Below are positions 7,196-17,909 of a stretch of DNA of 64,000 nt, in pieces (position 1 is the stretch's first letter; every line of letters starts with the position of its first letter). The notes below the pieces were generated by a model, which was given only the letters and a program-made list of their open reading frames with translations, was not told the origin of the DNA and made no database searches. The position numbers and the translations under genes are program-made. The DNA lies in assembly GCF_015235415.1 (NCBI RefSeq), contig NZ_JADGLL010000012.1:1-64000 (forward strand), given 5' to 3'. The DNA comes from Microbacterium paludicola. Its GTDB lineage: Bacteria; Actinomycetota; Actinomycetes; Actinomycetales; Microbacteriaceae.

Positions 7196-9636
7196 GCGAG
7201 GGGACGCCCGCCGAGCGCTACGCCCTCGCGCGGGAGAACCGCGAGCACCCGCAGACGCACGCCTTCGCCGAGCTGCAGCGGTTCGAGCTCGACGACTTCC
7301 AGATCGAGGCCTGCCGCGCCCTGGAGGCCGGTCGCAGCGTGCTCGTGGCGGCGCCCACCGGCGCGGGCAAGACGATCGTCGGCGAGTTCGCCGTGCATCT
7401 GGCGATGCAGACGCCGAACCAGAAGGCGTTCTACACGACGCCGATGAAGGCGCTGTCGAACCAGAAGTTCCGCGAGCTGCAGGACGTCTACGGCGAGGAC
7501 GAGGTCGGCCTGCTGACGGGCGACACGAACATCAACGGCGACGCGCGCGTGCTGGTCATGACGACCGAGGTGCTGCGCAACATGCTGTACGCCGACTCGC
7601 CGGCCCTGCGCGGCCTGCGGTACGTCGTGATGGATGAGGTCCACTACCTCGCCGACCGCTTCCGCGGGGCGGTGTGGGAGGAGGTCATCATCCACCTTCC
7701 CGCCGACGTCCGGCTTGTGTCGCTCAGCGCGACCGTGTCGAACGCCGAGGAGTTCGGCGACTGGCTCGACACCGTCCGCGGCGACACCGAGGTCATCGTC
7801 TCCGAGACGCGTCCCGTGCCCCTCGAGCAGCACGTGCTCGTCCGTGGCGACCTGCTGCCGCTGTTCGACGATCGCGCCGGCGCGGCGACGTCGGCGGTGA
7901 ACCAGGAGCTCCTGCGGATGCGCGGCGGCCAGGCGTTCGCCGCGAACAGCTCGTTCTACGAGGCGCGTCGCGGCGGCAAGCGGCGGGGCGGGTATCAGCG
8001 ACCCGGGCCCCCGCGGCGGGCGGAGCGGATCGACCGGCCAGAGGTCGTGCAGCTGCTCGAGCGATCGAACCTCCTGCCGGCGATCTTCTTCATCTTCAGC
8101 CGTGTCGGCTGCGACGCCGCCGTGCAGCAGGTGCGGCGGTCCGGGCTGCGGCTGACGACCGCCGAGGAGCGGCGGGAGATCCGCGAGATCGTGCTGTCGC
8201 GCACGGGCGCGCTGCCCGATGAGGACCTCGCGGCACTCGGCTACTTCGAATGGGTCGAGAACCTCGAGCGCGGCATCGCCTCCCACCACGCGGGGCTCCT
8301 GCCGGCGTTCAAGGAGGTCGTCGAGGAGCTGTTCCGGCGCAAGCTCGTGAAGGTCGTGTTCGCGACGGAGACGCTCGCCCTCGGGATCAACATGCCCGCG
8401 CGCACGGTCGTGCTCGAGAAGCTCGAGAAGTTCAACGGCGAGGCGCGCGTGGCGATCACGTCGGGCGAGTACACGCAGCTCACCGGACGTGCCGGGCGCC
8501 GAGGCATCGACGTCGAGGGTCACGCCGTCGTGCAGTGGACCGAGTCGATGGACCCGCAGTCCGTCGCCGCGCTCGCGTCGCGTCGCACCTATCCGCTGAA
8601 CTCGAGCTTCCGGCCCACATACAACATGGCGGTCAACCTGATCGACCAGTTCGGGCGGCCGCGGGCGCGCGAGGTGCTGGAGTCGTCCTTCGCGCAGTTC
8701 CAGGCGGATCGCGCGGTCGTCGGTCTCGCCAGGCAGGTCAAGGAGGCCGAGGAGTCGCTCGCCGGCTACGAGAAGGCGATGACGTGCGAGCACGGCGACT
8801 TCGCCGAGTACTCGGGCATCCGCCGCGACCTCAGCGACCTCGAGCGGCTGAACAGCCGGGACGTCACGGCGGGGCGCGGCACGCGCGAGAAGCGGCAGCG
8901 CGAGATCAACGGCCTCCGCCGCCGCATGCAGCGACACCCCTGCCACCGCTGTCCCGATCGCGAGAAGCACGCCCGCTGGGCCGAGCGGTACTGGAAGCTG
9001 CGCCGGCAGAGCGACAAGACCCGCCGGCAGATCGAGAACCGCACGGGCACCGTCGCGCGGGTGTTCGACCGGATCATCGACGTGCTCACCGCCCTGGACT
9101 ACGTGCGCCTCGACGGCGACGAGGCGACGCTGACCGACGCCGGCCGACGCATGCGGCGGATCTACGGGGAGCGCGACCTGCTGGTCGCCGAGTCGCTGCG
9201 CACGGGGATCTGGAAGAACCTCGACGCCGCATCGCTCGCGGCGCTCGCGTGCTGCCTCGTGTACGAGCCCCGCGGTCGCGACGACGGGGGAGCGGATCCT
9301 CGTTCCCTCCCGCGCGGCGCGTTCCGCATCGCCCTCGCCGAGACCGAGGAGCTGTGGGCCCGCCTCGACGACCTCGAGCAGGACAACCGCCTCCCCGGCA
9401 CCGAGCCCGTCGCGACCGGGCTTGCCGCCGCCATGCACCTGTGGGCGCGCGGCGGGCTTCTCGACCGCGTCCTCATAGAGGCCGACATGGCCGCCGGCGA
9501 CTTCGTCCGCTGGTCGAAGCAGACGATCGATCTGCTCGACCAGCTGTCCCAGGTCGCCGACGGCGAGCTCGCCCGCACCGCCCGCCGCGCGCTCGACGCC
9601 GTCCGCCGCGGCATCGTCGCCTACAGCTCGGTATGA
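7192..9636 (+). CDS. Mtr4/Ski2-like DEVH-box RNA helicase
   Basis: The 814-residue SF2 helicase resembles mycobacterial HelY and eukaryotic Mtr4/Ski2, which feed RNA to exonucleases. Walker A is APTGAGKT (about residues 55-62), the DEVH box is near residue 148 (VMDEVHYLADRFRG), motif III is SLSATVSN, and motif VI is QLTGRAGRRGID. A basic, glycine-rich insertion (RRGGKRRGGYQRPG) follows in the region linking the two RecA-like domains. The C-terminus matches the DSHCT domain. Four cysteines/histidines near RHPCHRCPDREKH could bind a metal. The ATG overlaps the tatC stop and the gene's stop overlaps the lnt ATG, so tatA-tatC-helicase-lnt form one tight operon. Confidence 0.93.
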   Translation: MSEGTPAERYALARENREHPQTHAFAELQRFELDDFQIEACRALEAGRSVLVAAPTGAGKTIVGEFAVHLAMQTPNQKAFYTTPMKALSNQKFRELQDVYGEDEVGLLTGDTNINGDARVLVMTTEVLRNMLYADSPALRGLRYVVMDEVHYLADRFRGAVWEEVIIHLPADVRLVSLSATVSNAEEFGDWLDTVRGDTEVIVSETRPVPLEQHVLVRGDLLPLFDDRAGAATSAVNQELLRMRGGQAFAANSSFYEARRGGKRRGGYQRPGPPRRAERIDRPEVVQLLERSNLLPAIFFIFSRVGCDAAVQQVRRSGLRLTTAEERREIREIVLSRTGALPDEDLAALGYFEWVENLERGIASHHAGLLPAFKEVVEELFRRKLVKVVFATETLALGINMPARTVVLEKLEKFNGEARVAITSGEYTQLTGRAGRRGIDVEGHAVVQWTESMDPQSVAALASRRTYPLNSSFRPTYNMAVNLIDQFGRPRAREVLESSFAQFQADRAVVGLARQVKEAEESLAGYEKAMTCEHGDFAEYSGIRRDLSDLERLNSRDVTAGRGTREKRQREINGLRRRMQRHPCHRCPDREKHARWAERYWKLRRQSDKTRRQIENRTGTVARVFDRIIDVLTALDYVRLDGDEATLTDAGRRMRRIYGERDLLVAESLRTGIWKNLDAASLAALACCLVYEPRGRDDGGADPRSLPRGAFRIALAETEELWARLDDLEQDNRLPGTEPVATGLAAAMHLWARGGLLDRVLIEADMAAGDFVRWSKQTIDLLDQLSQVADGELARTARRALDAVRRGIVAYSSV

Positions 9637-11273
9637 GCCGCTCCCGTCCCGCGGCCGCACGCCGCCGTCGTCCCCCGATCCGTCCGCTCCTGCCGCTGGG
9701 GGCCGCGGCGATCGCCGCCGCGCTCGGCGGGTTCGCCCTCGACGCCTCGTTCCCCGCGCTCGGGATCTGGGCGCTCGCGCCGGTGGCGGTCGCGCTATCG
9801 CTCGTGTCGCTGATCGGCCGCCGCGCGGGCGGGGCGCTGCTCGTCGGCCTCGCCTTCGGCGCCGCGTTCTGGTTCCCGCACATCGACTGGTCCGCGCAGT
9901 TCCTCGGCGACAACCCCCAGGCGTGGGTGCCGTGGGTCGCCCTCGCCGGCCTGCAGACGGTCTTCACCGGCCTCGGCGCCATCCCGATCGCCCTCGCCTA
10001 CGGTTGGTTCCCGCACGGCCGCTGGCCGCGGCTGGTGGGGCTGCCGCTCCTGGTGGCGGCGCTCTGGACCGCGAGGGAGCTCGTCACGAGCAACTGGCCC
10101 TACGGCGGCTTCGCCTGGGGCCGGATCGGGATGAGCCAGTCAGCGAGCCCGCTCGCGGAAGTCGCCTCCTGGGTGGGCGTGACGGGTCTGACATTCCTGA
10201 TCGTCCTGTTCTGCGCCGCGGTCATCGAGGTCGTGCGGGTGCGCGGAAGGCGCCTGCCCGCCCTGATCCCCGCGACCGCGACGGCGCTCATCCTGCTCCT
10301 CGTCCCGCAGTGGCAGACCTCCACCGCGGGCACGCTCAGCGTCGGCGCGGTGCAGGGGAACGGCCCCACGGCCTACTTCGACGAGCGCGAGGACTGGGCA
10401 ATCCTGCGCGCGCAGCTCGAGGCGTCCGAGCCGCTGAAGACCGAGCCCGTCGACCTCGTGGTGTGGCCGGAGGGCGGGGTCGACTACGACCCGCTGCAGG
10501 ATCCCGTCACCGCGGCCGAGCTCTCGAACGCCGCGCGCGCGTATGGCGCGCCGATCCTGATGAACGCCGCCTCGGTCAAGGGCGAGGACGTGTTCAACAC
10601 GTCGATGCTGTGGACGGCCGACGGTGCCGACGTCGCCGGGGGCCTCCAGACCCACGCCAAGCGTCATCCGGTGCCGTTCGGCGAGTACGTGCCGGATCGG
10701 CCGTTCTTCGAGGCGATCGTGCCCGACCTGATCGGGATGATCGGACGCGAGTACACGCCGGGAACGGACGCGCCGGTCGTGCGCCTCGCGGACACGGTCG
10801 TCGGCCTCGCGATCTGCTTCGACGTGATCGCGGACGACCTGATCCGGGAGGGCGTGCGAGATGGCGCCCAGGTGTTCATGTTCCAGACAAACAACGCCGA
10901 CTTCCGCGGCACCGACGAGAACCTGCAGCAGCTCGCCTTCGCGCGCATGCGGGCGATCGAGACCGGACGCACCGTCGTCAACCTCTCGACGGTCGGCACG
11001 AGCCAGATCATCGCCCCCGACGGCGCGACGGTCTCGGCCCTCGGCGTGGATCAGTCGGGGCTGCTCGTCGGCGAGGTCGAGCTCCGGGAAGGACTGACGC
11101 CCGGCGTCGTCGTGGGCCCGGCCGTGCAGCTCATGATCCTGTGGGGCGCCGTTCTCGGTCTCGGGCTGGTGGCCGCGCTTCACTTCACTCGGCCTGGGTC
11201 CAAGGCCCGCCCCGCCGCCCGCCGCGCACGGGGCCGCTCGGACGCCCAGCGCGTCGAGGCGCTGTTCCGCTGA
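9633..11273 (+). CDS. lnt: Apolipoprotein N-acyltransferase
   Basis: The 546-residue membrane enzyme N-acylates the lipidated cysteine of lipoproteins. An arginine-rich cytosolic start is followed by about six membrane helices (residues 20-230), then a carbon-nitrogen hydrolase domain (about 236-500). The catalytic triad is visible: Glu in WPEGG near 278, Lys in HAKRHPVPFGEYVP near 341, Cys in LAICFD near 394. A last membrane helix and a basic tail (RPGSKARPAARRARGR) close the protein. In actinobacteria Lnt is often fused or adjacent to polyprenol-phosphate-mannose synthase; no such gene is adjacent here. The ATG overlaps the helicase stop. Confidence 0.95.
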   Translation: MSRSRPAAARRRRPPIRPLLPLGAAAIAAALGGFALDASFPALGIWALAPVAVALSLVSLIGRRAGGALLVGLAFGAAFWFPHIDWSAQFLGDNPQAWVPWVALAGLQTVFTGLGAIPIALAYGWFPHGRWPRLVGLPLLVAALWTARELVTSNWPYGGFAWGRIGMSQSASPLAEVASWVGVTGLTFLIVLFCAAVIEVVRVRGRRLPALIPATATALILLLVPQWQTSTAGTLSVGAVQGNGPTAYFDEREDWAILRAQLEASEPLKTEPVDLVVWPEGGVDYDPLQDPVTAAELSNAARAYGAPILMNAASVKGEDVFNTSMLWTADGADVAGGLQTHAKRHPVPFGEYVPDRPFFEAIVPDLIGMIGREYTPGTDAPVVRLADTVVGLAICFDVIADDLIREGVRDGAQVFMFQTNNADFRGTDENLQQLAFARMRAIETGRTVVNLSTVGTSQIIAPDGATVSALGVDQSGLLVGEVELREGLTPGVVVGPAVQLMILWGAVLGLGLVAALHFTRPGSKARPAARRARGRSDAQRVEALFR

Positions 11274-11310
11274 CGGTGCGCGCGCATCCTGCGGCCCCGG
11301 CCGCGCACCG
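11274..11310 (+). terminator. Candidate terminator after lnt
   Basis: The inverted repeat CGGTGCGCG / CGCGCACCG (11274-11282 and 11302-11310) begins directly after the lnt stop. There is no T run, as is common for actinobacterial hairpins. Confidence 0.45.
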
Positions 11311-11449
11311 GCGCACAGGCTGGCCCGCCCGGATGCAGGCTCATGGGCATCAGCAGGCGCCGCGCGTCACATCCAGCCTGTCGACGGGCGTCGTCTGACG
11401 CGCGCGGTCGCTCTCGCGCAACCCCCTGCGACGGATCCATCCGGGTGCC

Positions 11450-11455
11450 TAGGAT
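11450..11455 (+). promoter_or_regulatory. -10 element of leaderless small gene
   Basis: TAGGAT lies 6 nt before the ATG at 11462. Confidence 0.6.
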
Positions 11456-11461
11456 CGGGGC

Positions 11462-11680
11462 ATGACGATCGATGGAACGCCCGACGAGATCGAGCAGAGC
11501 TGGTGGTACAACTCCCGCACCGGTGAGGTGGAGCACGGCCCCGAGTCGCCGTCGATCCACCGGATCGGCCCGTTTGCGAGCAAGGAGGAGGCGTCGCGTG
11601 CGCCCGAGGTGCTCGCCGCCCGCTCGAAGGCGTGGGACGAGGACGAGAAGCGCGAGGACAGCTGGGGCGGCACCCCCTGA
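11462..11680 (+). CDS. Small conserved actinobacterial protein (SPOR-like)
   Basis: The 72-residue acidic soluble protein contains WWYNSRTGEVEHGPESPSIHRIGPFASKEEASRAPEVLAARSKAW. This pattern (WYxxxTGxVExG, then GPFxSxxEA) is widespread as a short protein in Micrococcales, sometimes labelled SPOR-domain-like because of the GPF.S.EEA turn. No catalytic motif or membrane segment is present, and its role is unknown. It is probably leaderless and monocistronic, just before glnA2. Confidence 0.8.
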   Translation: MTIDGTPDEIEQSWWYNSRTGEVEHGPESPSIHRIGPFASKEEASRAPEVLAARSKAWDEDEKREDSWGGTP

Positions 11681-11750
11681 TCCGTCCGATCGCCGCCGAT
11701 CGGGGTCATCCGGACCGCGTCGGCAGCGCGGTCGCGCGCCCTCGGACCAG

Positions 11751-11756
11751 TAGGCT
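11751..11756 (+). promoter_or_regulatory. -10 element for glnA2
   Basis: TAGGCT lies about 57 nt before the glnA2 ATG, so this message should carry a leader of about 50 nt with the ribosome site aaggga. Confidence 0.5.
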
Positions 11757-11813
11757 GATCGAGCGGCACTGCGGCCGCGTTCGACCGGCCGACGCCACCC
11801 CCGAAGGGACACG

Positions 11814-13151
11814 ATGGACAAGCAGCGGGACTTCGTACTGCGCACGATCGAGGAGCGCGGCGTCAAGTTCGTGCGCCTCTGGTTCACGGACGTCGTCGGC
11901 ACGCTCAAGTCGGTCGCGATCGCTCCCGCGGAGGTCGAGGGCGCGTTCAGCGAGGGAATCGGCTTCGACGGCTCGGCCATCGAGGGCCTGACCCGCACGT
12001 ACGAGTCCGACCTGCTCGCGCACCCGGACCCGACGACGTTCCAGATCCTGCCGTGGCGGGGCGAGATCGATCCGACCGCCCGCATGTTCTGCGACCTGAC
12101 GACGCCGGATGGGCAGCCCGCGGTCGCGGACCCCCGCAACGTCCTCAAGCGCACCCTCGCGAAGGCGGCGGACGCCGGATTCACGTTCTACACGCACCCC
12201 GAGATCGAGTTCTACCTGCTGAAGTCCGACAAGCCGGGCCCGCACGGCCTCGAGCCGGTCGACCGCGCCGGGTACTTCGACAACGTCCCCGGCGGCACGG
12301 CGCACGACTTCCGCCGCCGCTCGGTGCGGATGCTCGAGGACCTCGGCATCTCGGTCGAATACAGCCACCACGAGGGCGGACCGGGCCAGAACGAGATCGA
12401 CCTGCGCTACGCCGACGGCCTGACGATGGCGGACAACATCATGACGTTCCGCACGGTCGTCAAGGAGGTCGCGATCGAGGAGGGCGTGCACGCCACGTTC
12501 ATGCCGAAGCCGCTCCACGGCGAGCCCGGCAGCGGCATGCACACGCACATGTCGCTCTTCGAGGGCGACACGAACGCCTTCTACGAGGAGGGCGCGCAGT
12601 ACCAGCTCTCGAAGACCGGACGCCGCTTCATCGCGGGCCTGCTGCGCCACGCGAACGAGATCGCGCTCGTGACCAACCAGTTCGTGAACTCGTACAAGCG
12701 CCTGTGGGGCGGTGACGAGGCCCCGAGCTACATCACCTGGGGTCACAACAACCGCTCGGCGCTTGTGCGCGTGCCGCTGTACAAGCCGGGCAAGAGCCAG
12801 TCGGCGCGCATCGAGCACCGCGGTATCGACTCGGCCGCGAACCCGTACCTCGCCTACGCGCTGATGCTCGCCGCCGGCCTGAAGGGCATCGAGGAGGAGT
12901 ACGAGCTCCCCGCCGAGGCCGAGGACAACGTCTGGGCGCTGAGCGAGTCGGAGCGCCGCGCACTGGGCTACCGCCGCCTTCCCTCCAGCCTGTTCGACGC
13001 GATCCGCTACATGGAGGAGAGCGAGCTCGTCGCCGAGACCCTCGGCGAGCAGGTCTTCAGCTACGTCCTCAGCAACAAGCGTCGCGAGTACGAGCAGTAC
13101 CGCTCGCAGGTCACGCCGTTCGAGCTGAAGCACAGCCTCGACATCATCTGA
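11814..13151 (+). CDS. glnA2: Glutamine synthetase GlnA2 (type I, not adenylylatable)
   Basis: The 445-residue type I glutamine synthetase has the N-terminal beta-grasp (DVVGTLKSVAIAP) and catalytic domains with IGFDGSAIEG, the metal ligands in HPEIEFYLL, NEIDLRYAD, FMPKPLHGEPGSGMHTHMSL, and RIEHRGIDSAANPYLAYA. The region corresponding to the GlnE target (NLYDLP in adenylylated enzymes) reads NVWALSESER with no tyrosine, as in the shorter GSI-alpha type, so GlnE should not modify it. It lies 10 bases before glnE. A ribosome site (gaaggga) supports the start. Actinobacterial GlnA2 can be minor to GlnA1; its physiological role here is inferred. Confidence 0.95.
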   Translation: MDKQRDFVLRTIEERGVKFVRLWFTDVVGTLKSVAIAPAEVEGAFSEGIGFDGSAIEGLTRTYESDLLAHPDPTTFQILPWRGEIDPTARMFCDLTTPDGQPAVADPRNVLKRTLAKAADAGFTFYTHPEIEFYLLKSDKPGPHGLEPVDRAGYFDNVPGGTAHDFRRRSVRMLEDLGISVEYSHHEGGPGQNEIDLRYADGLTMADNIMTFRTVVKEVAIEEGVHATFMPKPLHGEPGSGMHTHMSLFEGDTNAFYEEGAQYQLSKTGRRFIAGLLRHANEIALVTNQFVNSYKRLWGGDEAPSYITWGHNNRSALVRVPLYKPGKSQSARIEHRGIDSAANPYLAYALMLAAGLKGIEEEYELPAEAEDNVWALSESERRALGYRRLPSSLFDAIRYMEESELVAETLGEQVFSYVLSNKRREYEQYRSQVTPFELKHSLDII

Positions 13152-13161
13152 GCCGCGCTTC

Positions 13162-16155
13162 ATGGCTCCGGATCGTGCGTCATCGCTGACGCAGCTCGCG
13201 CGACTCGGCTTCTCGCGTTTCGACGACGCCGAGACGCACCTGGCAGAGCTGAGCGAGCTCGTCGGCATCGCGCGCGAGACGCTGCTCGCCGAAGCGAGCC
13301 GCGCCGCGGATCCGGACGAGGCCCTCGCCGGCCTCGTGCGCGTCGCGCGACGCCGCGCCCAGGCGGTGCGCGACGTCCTGCAGGATGAGCGCGGCCGGGA
13401 GGTCGTGTGGCGCCTGCTCGGGGCGTCCCGCGGCTTCGCCGACTTCTATCTGCGCCGGCCGGAGCAGCTCGCCGCCCTGCCGGGAGCGGGGCGGAGACTT
13501 CCCACGACCGAGGAGCTGAGACGTGCCCTCGGCGCGGCGGTCGGCGCCGACGAGGACGGCTTCGCGGCATCCGGTGACGAGGCATCCTGGATCGACCTGC
13601 GGGTCGCCTATCGTGCGCAGCTGGCAGAGATCGCCGTGTACGACCTCATGCACCCGGATCCGGTGGAGATCGTCCACGCGGTGAGCGCGGCCCTCGCGGA
13701 CGCCGCCGGCGCGGCGCTGGACGCGTCCCTCGCGATCGCCCGGACGAAGGTGACGAACTCGGGCGGCTTCGGCGGCTTCCCGCGCGACGAGGTGCTGCGG
13801 ACGCGGCTCGCCATCATCGGGATGGGAAAGTCCGGGGCGCGTGAGCTGAATTACGTCAGCGACGTCGACGTGATCTTCGTCGGCGAGCCGGCCGCGGGGA
13901 CCGAGCTCTCCGAGGCGCGCGCGATCGAGATCGCGACGCGGCTCGCGATCCAGACGATGCGGGGAATCGACGGCATCGAGGCCGAGCCCGCGCTGTGGGA
14001 GGTCGACCCGAACCTGCGGCCGGAGGGCAAGCAGGGCGCCCTTGTGCGCACCCTCGAGTCGCACATCGCCTACTACGACCGCTGGGCCAAGAGCTGGGAG
14101 TTCCAGGCGCTGCTGAAGGCGCGACCGCTCGCGGGCGATCCCACCCTCGGCGAGGCGTACGTCGCGGCGACACAGCCGAAGGTCTGGTCGAGCTCGCAGC
14201 GCGAGGACTTCGTCGACAGCGTCCAGCGCATGCGCGAGCGCGTGATGGAGCACATCCCCGCCGAGGACGTCCCGCATCAGGTCAAGCTCGGGCCCGGTGG
14301 CATCCGCGACATCGAGTTCGCCGTGCAGCTGCTGCAGCTTGTGCACGGGCGGTCGGATGAGGACGTCCGCCACCGCGGCACGCTGAACGCCATCGACGCG
14401 CTCGAGGCCGGCGGCTACATCGGGCGCGAGGAGGCCGCGGTCTTCGCGCGCGACTACCGCACACTGCGCCTGATCGAGCACCGGCTGCAGCTCGTCGGAC
14501 TCTCGCGCACGCACCTCATGCCGCGCACCGAGGACGGCCTGCGCCGCCTCGCCCGCGCCACGGGCCTCGCCGAGTCGGCGGACGGCGTAGAGGAGGTCTG
14601 GGAGGACATCAAGCGCGAGGTGCGCGAGATCCACGTGCGCCTGTTCTACCGACCACTGCTCTCGGCCGTGGCCCGCCTTCCCCAGGACGAGGGATCGCTC
14701 ACGGAGGAGCAGGCGCGCGACCGCCTCGCCGCCATCGGCTTCCGCGAGCCCGCCGTGGCGCTGCGGCACATCGGAGCCGTCACGAGCGGCCTCAGCCGCA
14801 AGGCGACGATCCAGCGCCACCTCATCCCGGTCATGCTGCGGATGTTCGCCGAGGGCGCGGATCCGGACTACGGCCTCGTCGCCTTCCGGCGCATCAGCGA
14901 GCGGCTGGGGGAGACGCCCTGGTTCCTGCGCATGCTGCGCGACTCCTCGGGCGCGGCCGAGCGGCTGACCCGACTGCTGTCCGCGTCGCGCTACGCGGGC
15001 GAGCTGATGGAGTGGATCCCCGAGTCGGTCGCCTGGCTCGACAACGACGAGCAGCTGCGGCCGCGGTCCGGGCCGTCCCTCGAGGAGGAGGCGCGGGCCA
15101 TCCAGACCCGGCACGACACCATCGAGGATGCCATGCGGGCCGTGCGGGCGCTGCGCCGCCGCGAGATGCTCCGCACCGCGATGGGCGCCGTGCTGGGCGT
15201 CACCACGCTCGAGCAGCTGAGCGACGCGCTCACCACGATCACCGAGGTGACGCTGCGGGCAACGCTGCGCGCCGTGAGACGCGAGGTCGTGCCGGAGGAC
15301 GACGCATCGCTCGACTTCGCGATCATCGGCATGGGTCGCTTCGGCGGCGCCGAGCTCGGCTTCGGCTCGGACGCGGACGTCCTCTACGTGTACCGGACCG
15401 AGGCGGTGGAGCCGCATCGCGCCGAGACGCTGGCGCTGAAGATCGTGGCCGAGCTGCGCCGCGTCTCGGAGGACTTCCGCCTGCCGCTCGAGCTCGACGC
15501 CGACCTGCGCCCCGAGGGCCGCAAGGGCCCCATCGTGCGCTCGCTCGACGCCTACGCGGAGTACTACCGCCGCTGGTCGGTGTCGTGGGAGGCCCAGGCC
15601 CTGCTGCGGGCGCGTGGGGTCGCGGGATCCGTGAAGCTCATCGACGCATTTATGCAGCTCGCCGACGACGTCCGCTACCCCGAGCAGCCCGACGCGCAGG
15701 CGGTGCGCGAGATCAAGCGCATCAAGGCACGCGTCGAGACCGAGCGCCTTCCGCAGCGCATCGACCCGACTCGGCACCTCAAGCTCGGACCCGGCGGCCT
15801 CAGCGACGTGGAGTGGCTCGTACAGCTGCTGCAGCTGCAGCACGCCCGCACGGTTCCCGGCCTGCGCACGACCTCGACTCTCGCGGCACTGGACGCCGCG
15901 GTGGAGGCGGGCCTCGTCATCGCGGAGGACGCCGCCCTGCTGCGGGCCGCGTGGCTGCTCGCCGCGCGTCTTCGCTCGGCGAACACGCTGCTGTCGGGCC
16001 AGACGAGCGACGTCCTGCCCACCGACCGGCGCCTGCTGGACGGCATCGGCCGCATCCTCGAATACCCGCCCCACAGCGCCACGCAGCTCGAGCAGGACTG
16101 GCTGGGCACCGCCCGCCGCGCCCGCCGCGTCTTCGACCGCCTGTTCTACGGCTGA
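13162..16155 (+). CDS. glnE: Bifunctional glutamine-synthetase adenylyltransferase/deadenylase GlnE
   Basis: The 997-residue regulator attaches and removes AMP on glutamine synthetase. Two nucleotidyltransferase domains can be read, each with its acidic triad: the N-terminal one near residue 220 (GMGKSGARELNYVSDVDVIFV) usually removes AMP, the C-terminal one near residue 720 (GMGRFGGAELGFGSDADVLYV) usually adds it. Each is followed by DLRPEG/NLRPEG and a helical GlnD-like PII-uridylyltransferase-type bundle with LGPGGIRDIEFAVQLLQL and LGPGGLSDVEWLVQLLQL. The start follows glnA2 closely. The likely target is GlnA1 on the opposite strand, which keeps the tyrosine site. Confidence 0.95.
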   Translation: MAPDRASSLTQLARLGFSRFDDAETHLAELSELVGIARETLLAEASRAADPDEALAGLVRVARRRAQAVRDVLQDERGREVVWRLLGASRGFADFYLRRPEQLAALPGAGRRLPTTEELRRALGAAVGADEDGFAASGDEASWIDLRVAYRAQLAEIAVYDLMHPDPVEIVHAVSAALADAAGAALDASLAIARTKVTNSGGFGGFPRDEVLRTRLAIIGMGKSGARELNYVSDVDVIFVGEPAAGTELSEARAIEIATRLAIQTMRGIDGIEAEPALWEVDPNLRPEGKQGALVRTLESHIAYYDRWAKSWEFQALLKARPLAGDPTLGEAYVAATQPKVWSSSQREDFVDSVQRMRERVMEHIPAEDVPHQVKLGPGGIRDIEFAVQLLQLVHGRSDEDVRHRGTLNAIDALEAGGYIGREEAAVFARDYRTLRLIEHRLQLVGLSRTHLMPRTEDGLRRLARATGLAESADGVEEVWEDIKREVREIHVRLFYRPLLSAVARLPQDEGSLTEEQARDRLAAIGFREPAVALRHIGAVTSGLSRKATIQRHLIPVMLRMFAEGADPDYGLVAFRRISERLGETPWFLRMLRDSSGAAERLTRLLSASRYAGELMEWIPESVAWLDNDEQLRPRSGPSLEEEARAIQTRHDTIEDAMRAVRALRRREMLRTAMGAVLGVTTLEQLSDALTTITEVTLRATLRAVRREVVPEDDASLDFAIIGMGRFGGAELGFGSDADVLYVYRTEAVEPHRAETLALKIVAELRRVSEDFRLPLELDADLRPEGRKGPIVRSLDAYAEYYRRWSVSWEAQALLRARGVAGSVKLIDAFMQLADDVRYPEQPDAQAVREIKRIKARVETERLPQRIDPTRHLKLGPGGLSDVEWLVQLLQLQHARTVPGLRTTSTLAALDAAVEAGLVIAEDAALLRAAWLLAARLRSANTLLSGQTSDVLPTDRRLLDGIGRILEYPPHSATQLEQDWLGTARRARRVFDRLFYG

Positions 16156-16200
16156 CCTCGCCACCGCTGCGGATCCTGCGCGTGCGGGTGAGGCTGCGTT

Positions 16201-16312
16201 CCGCGGCCGAGACTGCGCTCCGCGGCCGAGACTGCGCTCTGCGCGCGAGACTGCGCTCTGCGCGCGAGACGACGTGTGGCGACTGCTGTCTCGCCCGCCC
16301 GCTGCTGTCTCG
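16201..16312. repeat. 19-bp periodic intergenic repeat
   Basis: The 12-mer GAGACTGCGCTC occurs at 16209, 16228 and 16247, exactly 19 bp apart, with a decayed fourth copy at 16266. Inverted units TGCTGTCTCG follow at 16284 and 16303, again 19 bp apart. Related units occur at 31700-31766. It lies between the convergent glnE and glnA1 genes, just before their shared terminator. Confidence 0.8.
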
Positions 16313-16345
16313 TGGCCGGGCGCGCCGGCTGATCACGCAACAACG

Positions 16346-16385
16346 ACGGAGGCCCCGCCACCTCGAAAGGTGACGGGGCCTCCGT
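16346..16385. terminator. Bidirectional terminator between glnE and glnA1
   Basis: An 18-bp stem (16346-16363 with 16368-16385, one mismatch) with loop cgaa lies 12 nt from the glnA1 stop and serves both convergent genes. Confidence 0.85.
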
Positions 16386-16397
16386 GCGGGGTCTGGA

Positions 16398-17822
<1,425 letters not shown>

Positions 17823-17882
17823 TGAGGCTCCAGATTGGTGGGACTTCGGGTGGGGATCGCCTGGAACGCAGGTGACGCCACG

Positions 17883-17890
17883 ACCGTATA
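17883..17890 (-). promoter_or_regulatory. Candidate -10 of glnA1
   Basis: TATACGGT on the minus strand contains both TATACG and TACGGT. It lies about 60 nt before the glnA1 start and about 20 nt after the GlnR-like box. The -35 is poor, as expected for an activated promoter. Confidence 0.5.
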
Positions 17891-17909
17891 GGTGGGGCAT
17901 TGCCCAAGG

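Noticed and set aside
6895..9660. A 921-codon minus-strand open frame opposite the helicase gene
   Set aside because: Antisense shadow of the Mtr4-like helicase; the translation is Arg/Val/Asp-rich with no domain.
13180..16164. A 994-codon minus-strand open frame opposite glnE
   Set aside because: Shadow of glnE codon bias; no motif, and the + strand has clear GlnE domains.
16201..16312. CRISPR array
   Set aside because: The units are 12 bp with a 19-bp period, so spacers would be 7 bp and the inverted units do not fit; no cas genes are in the window.
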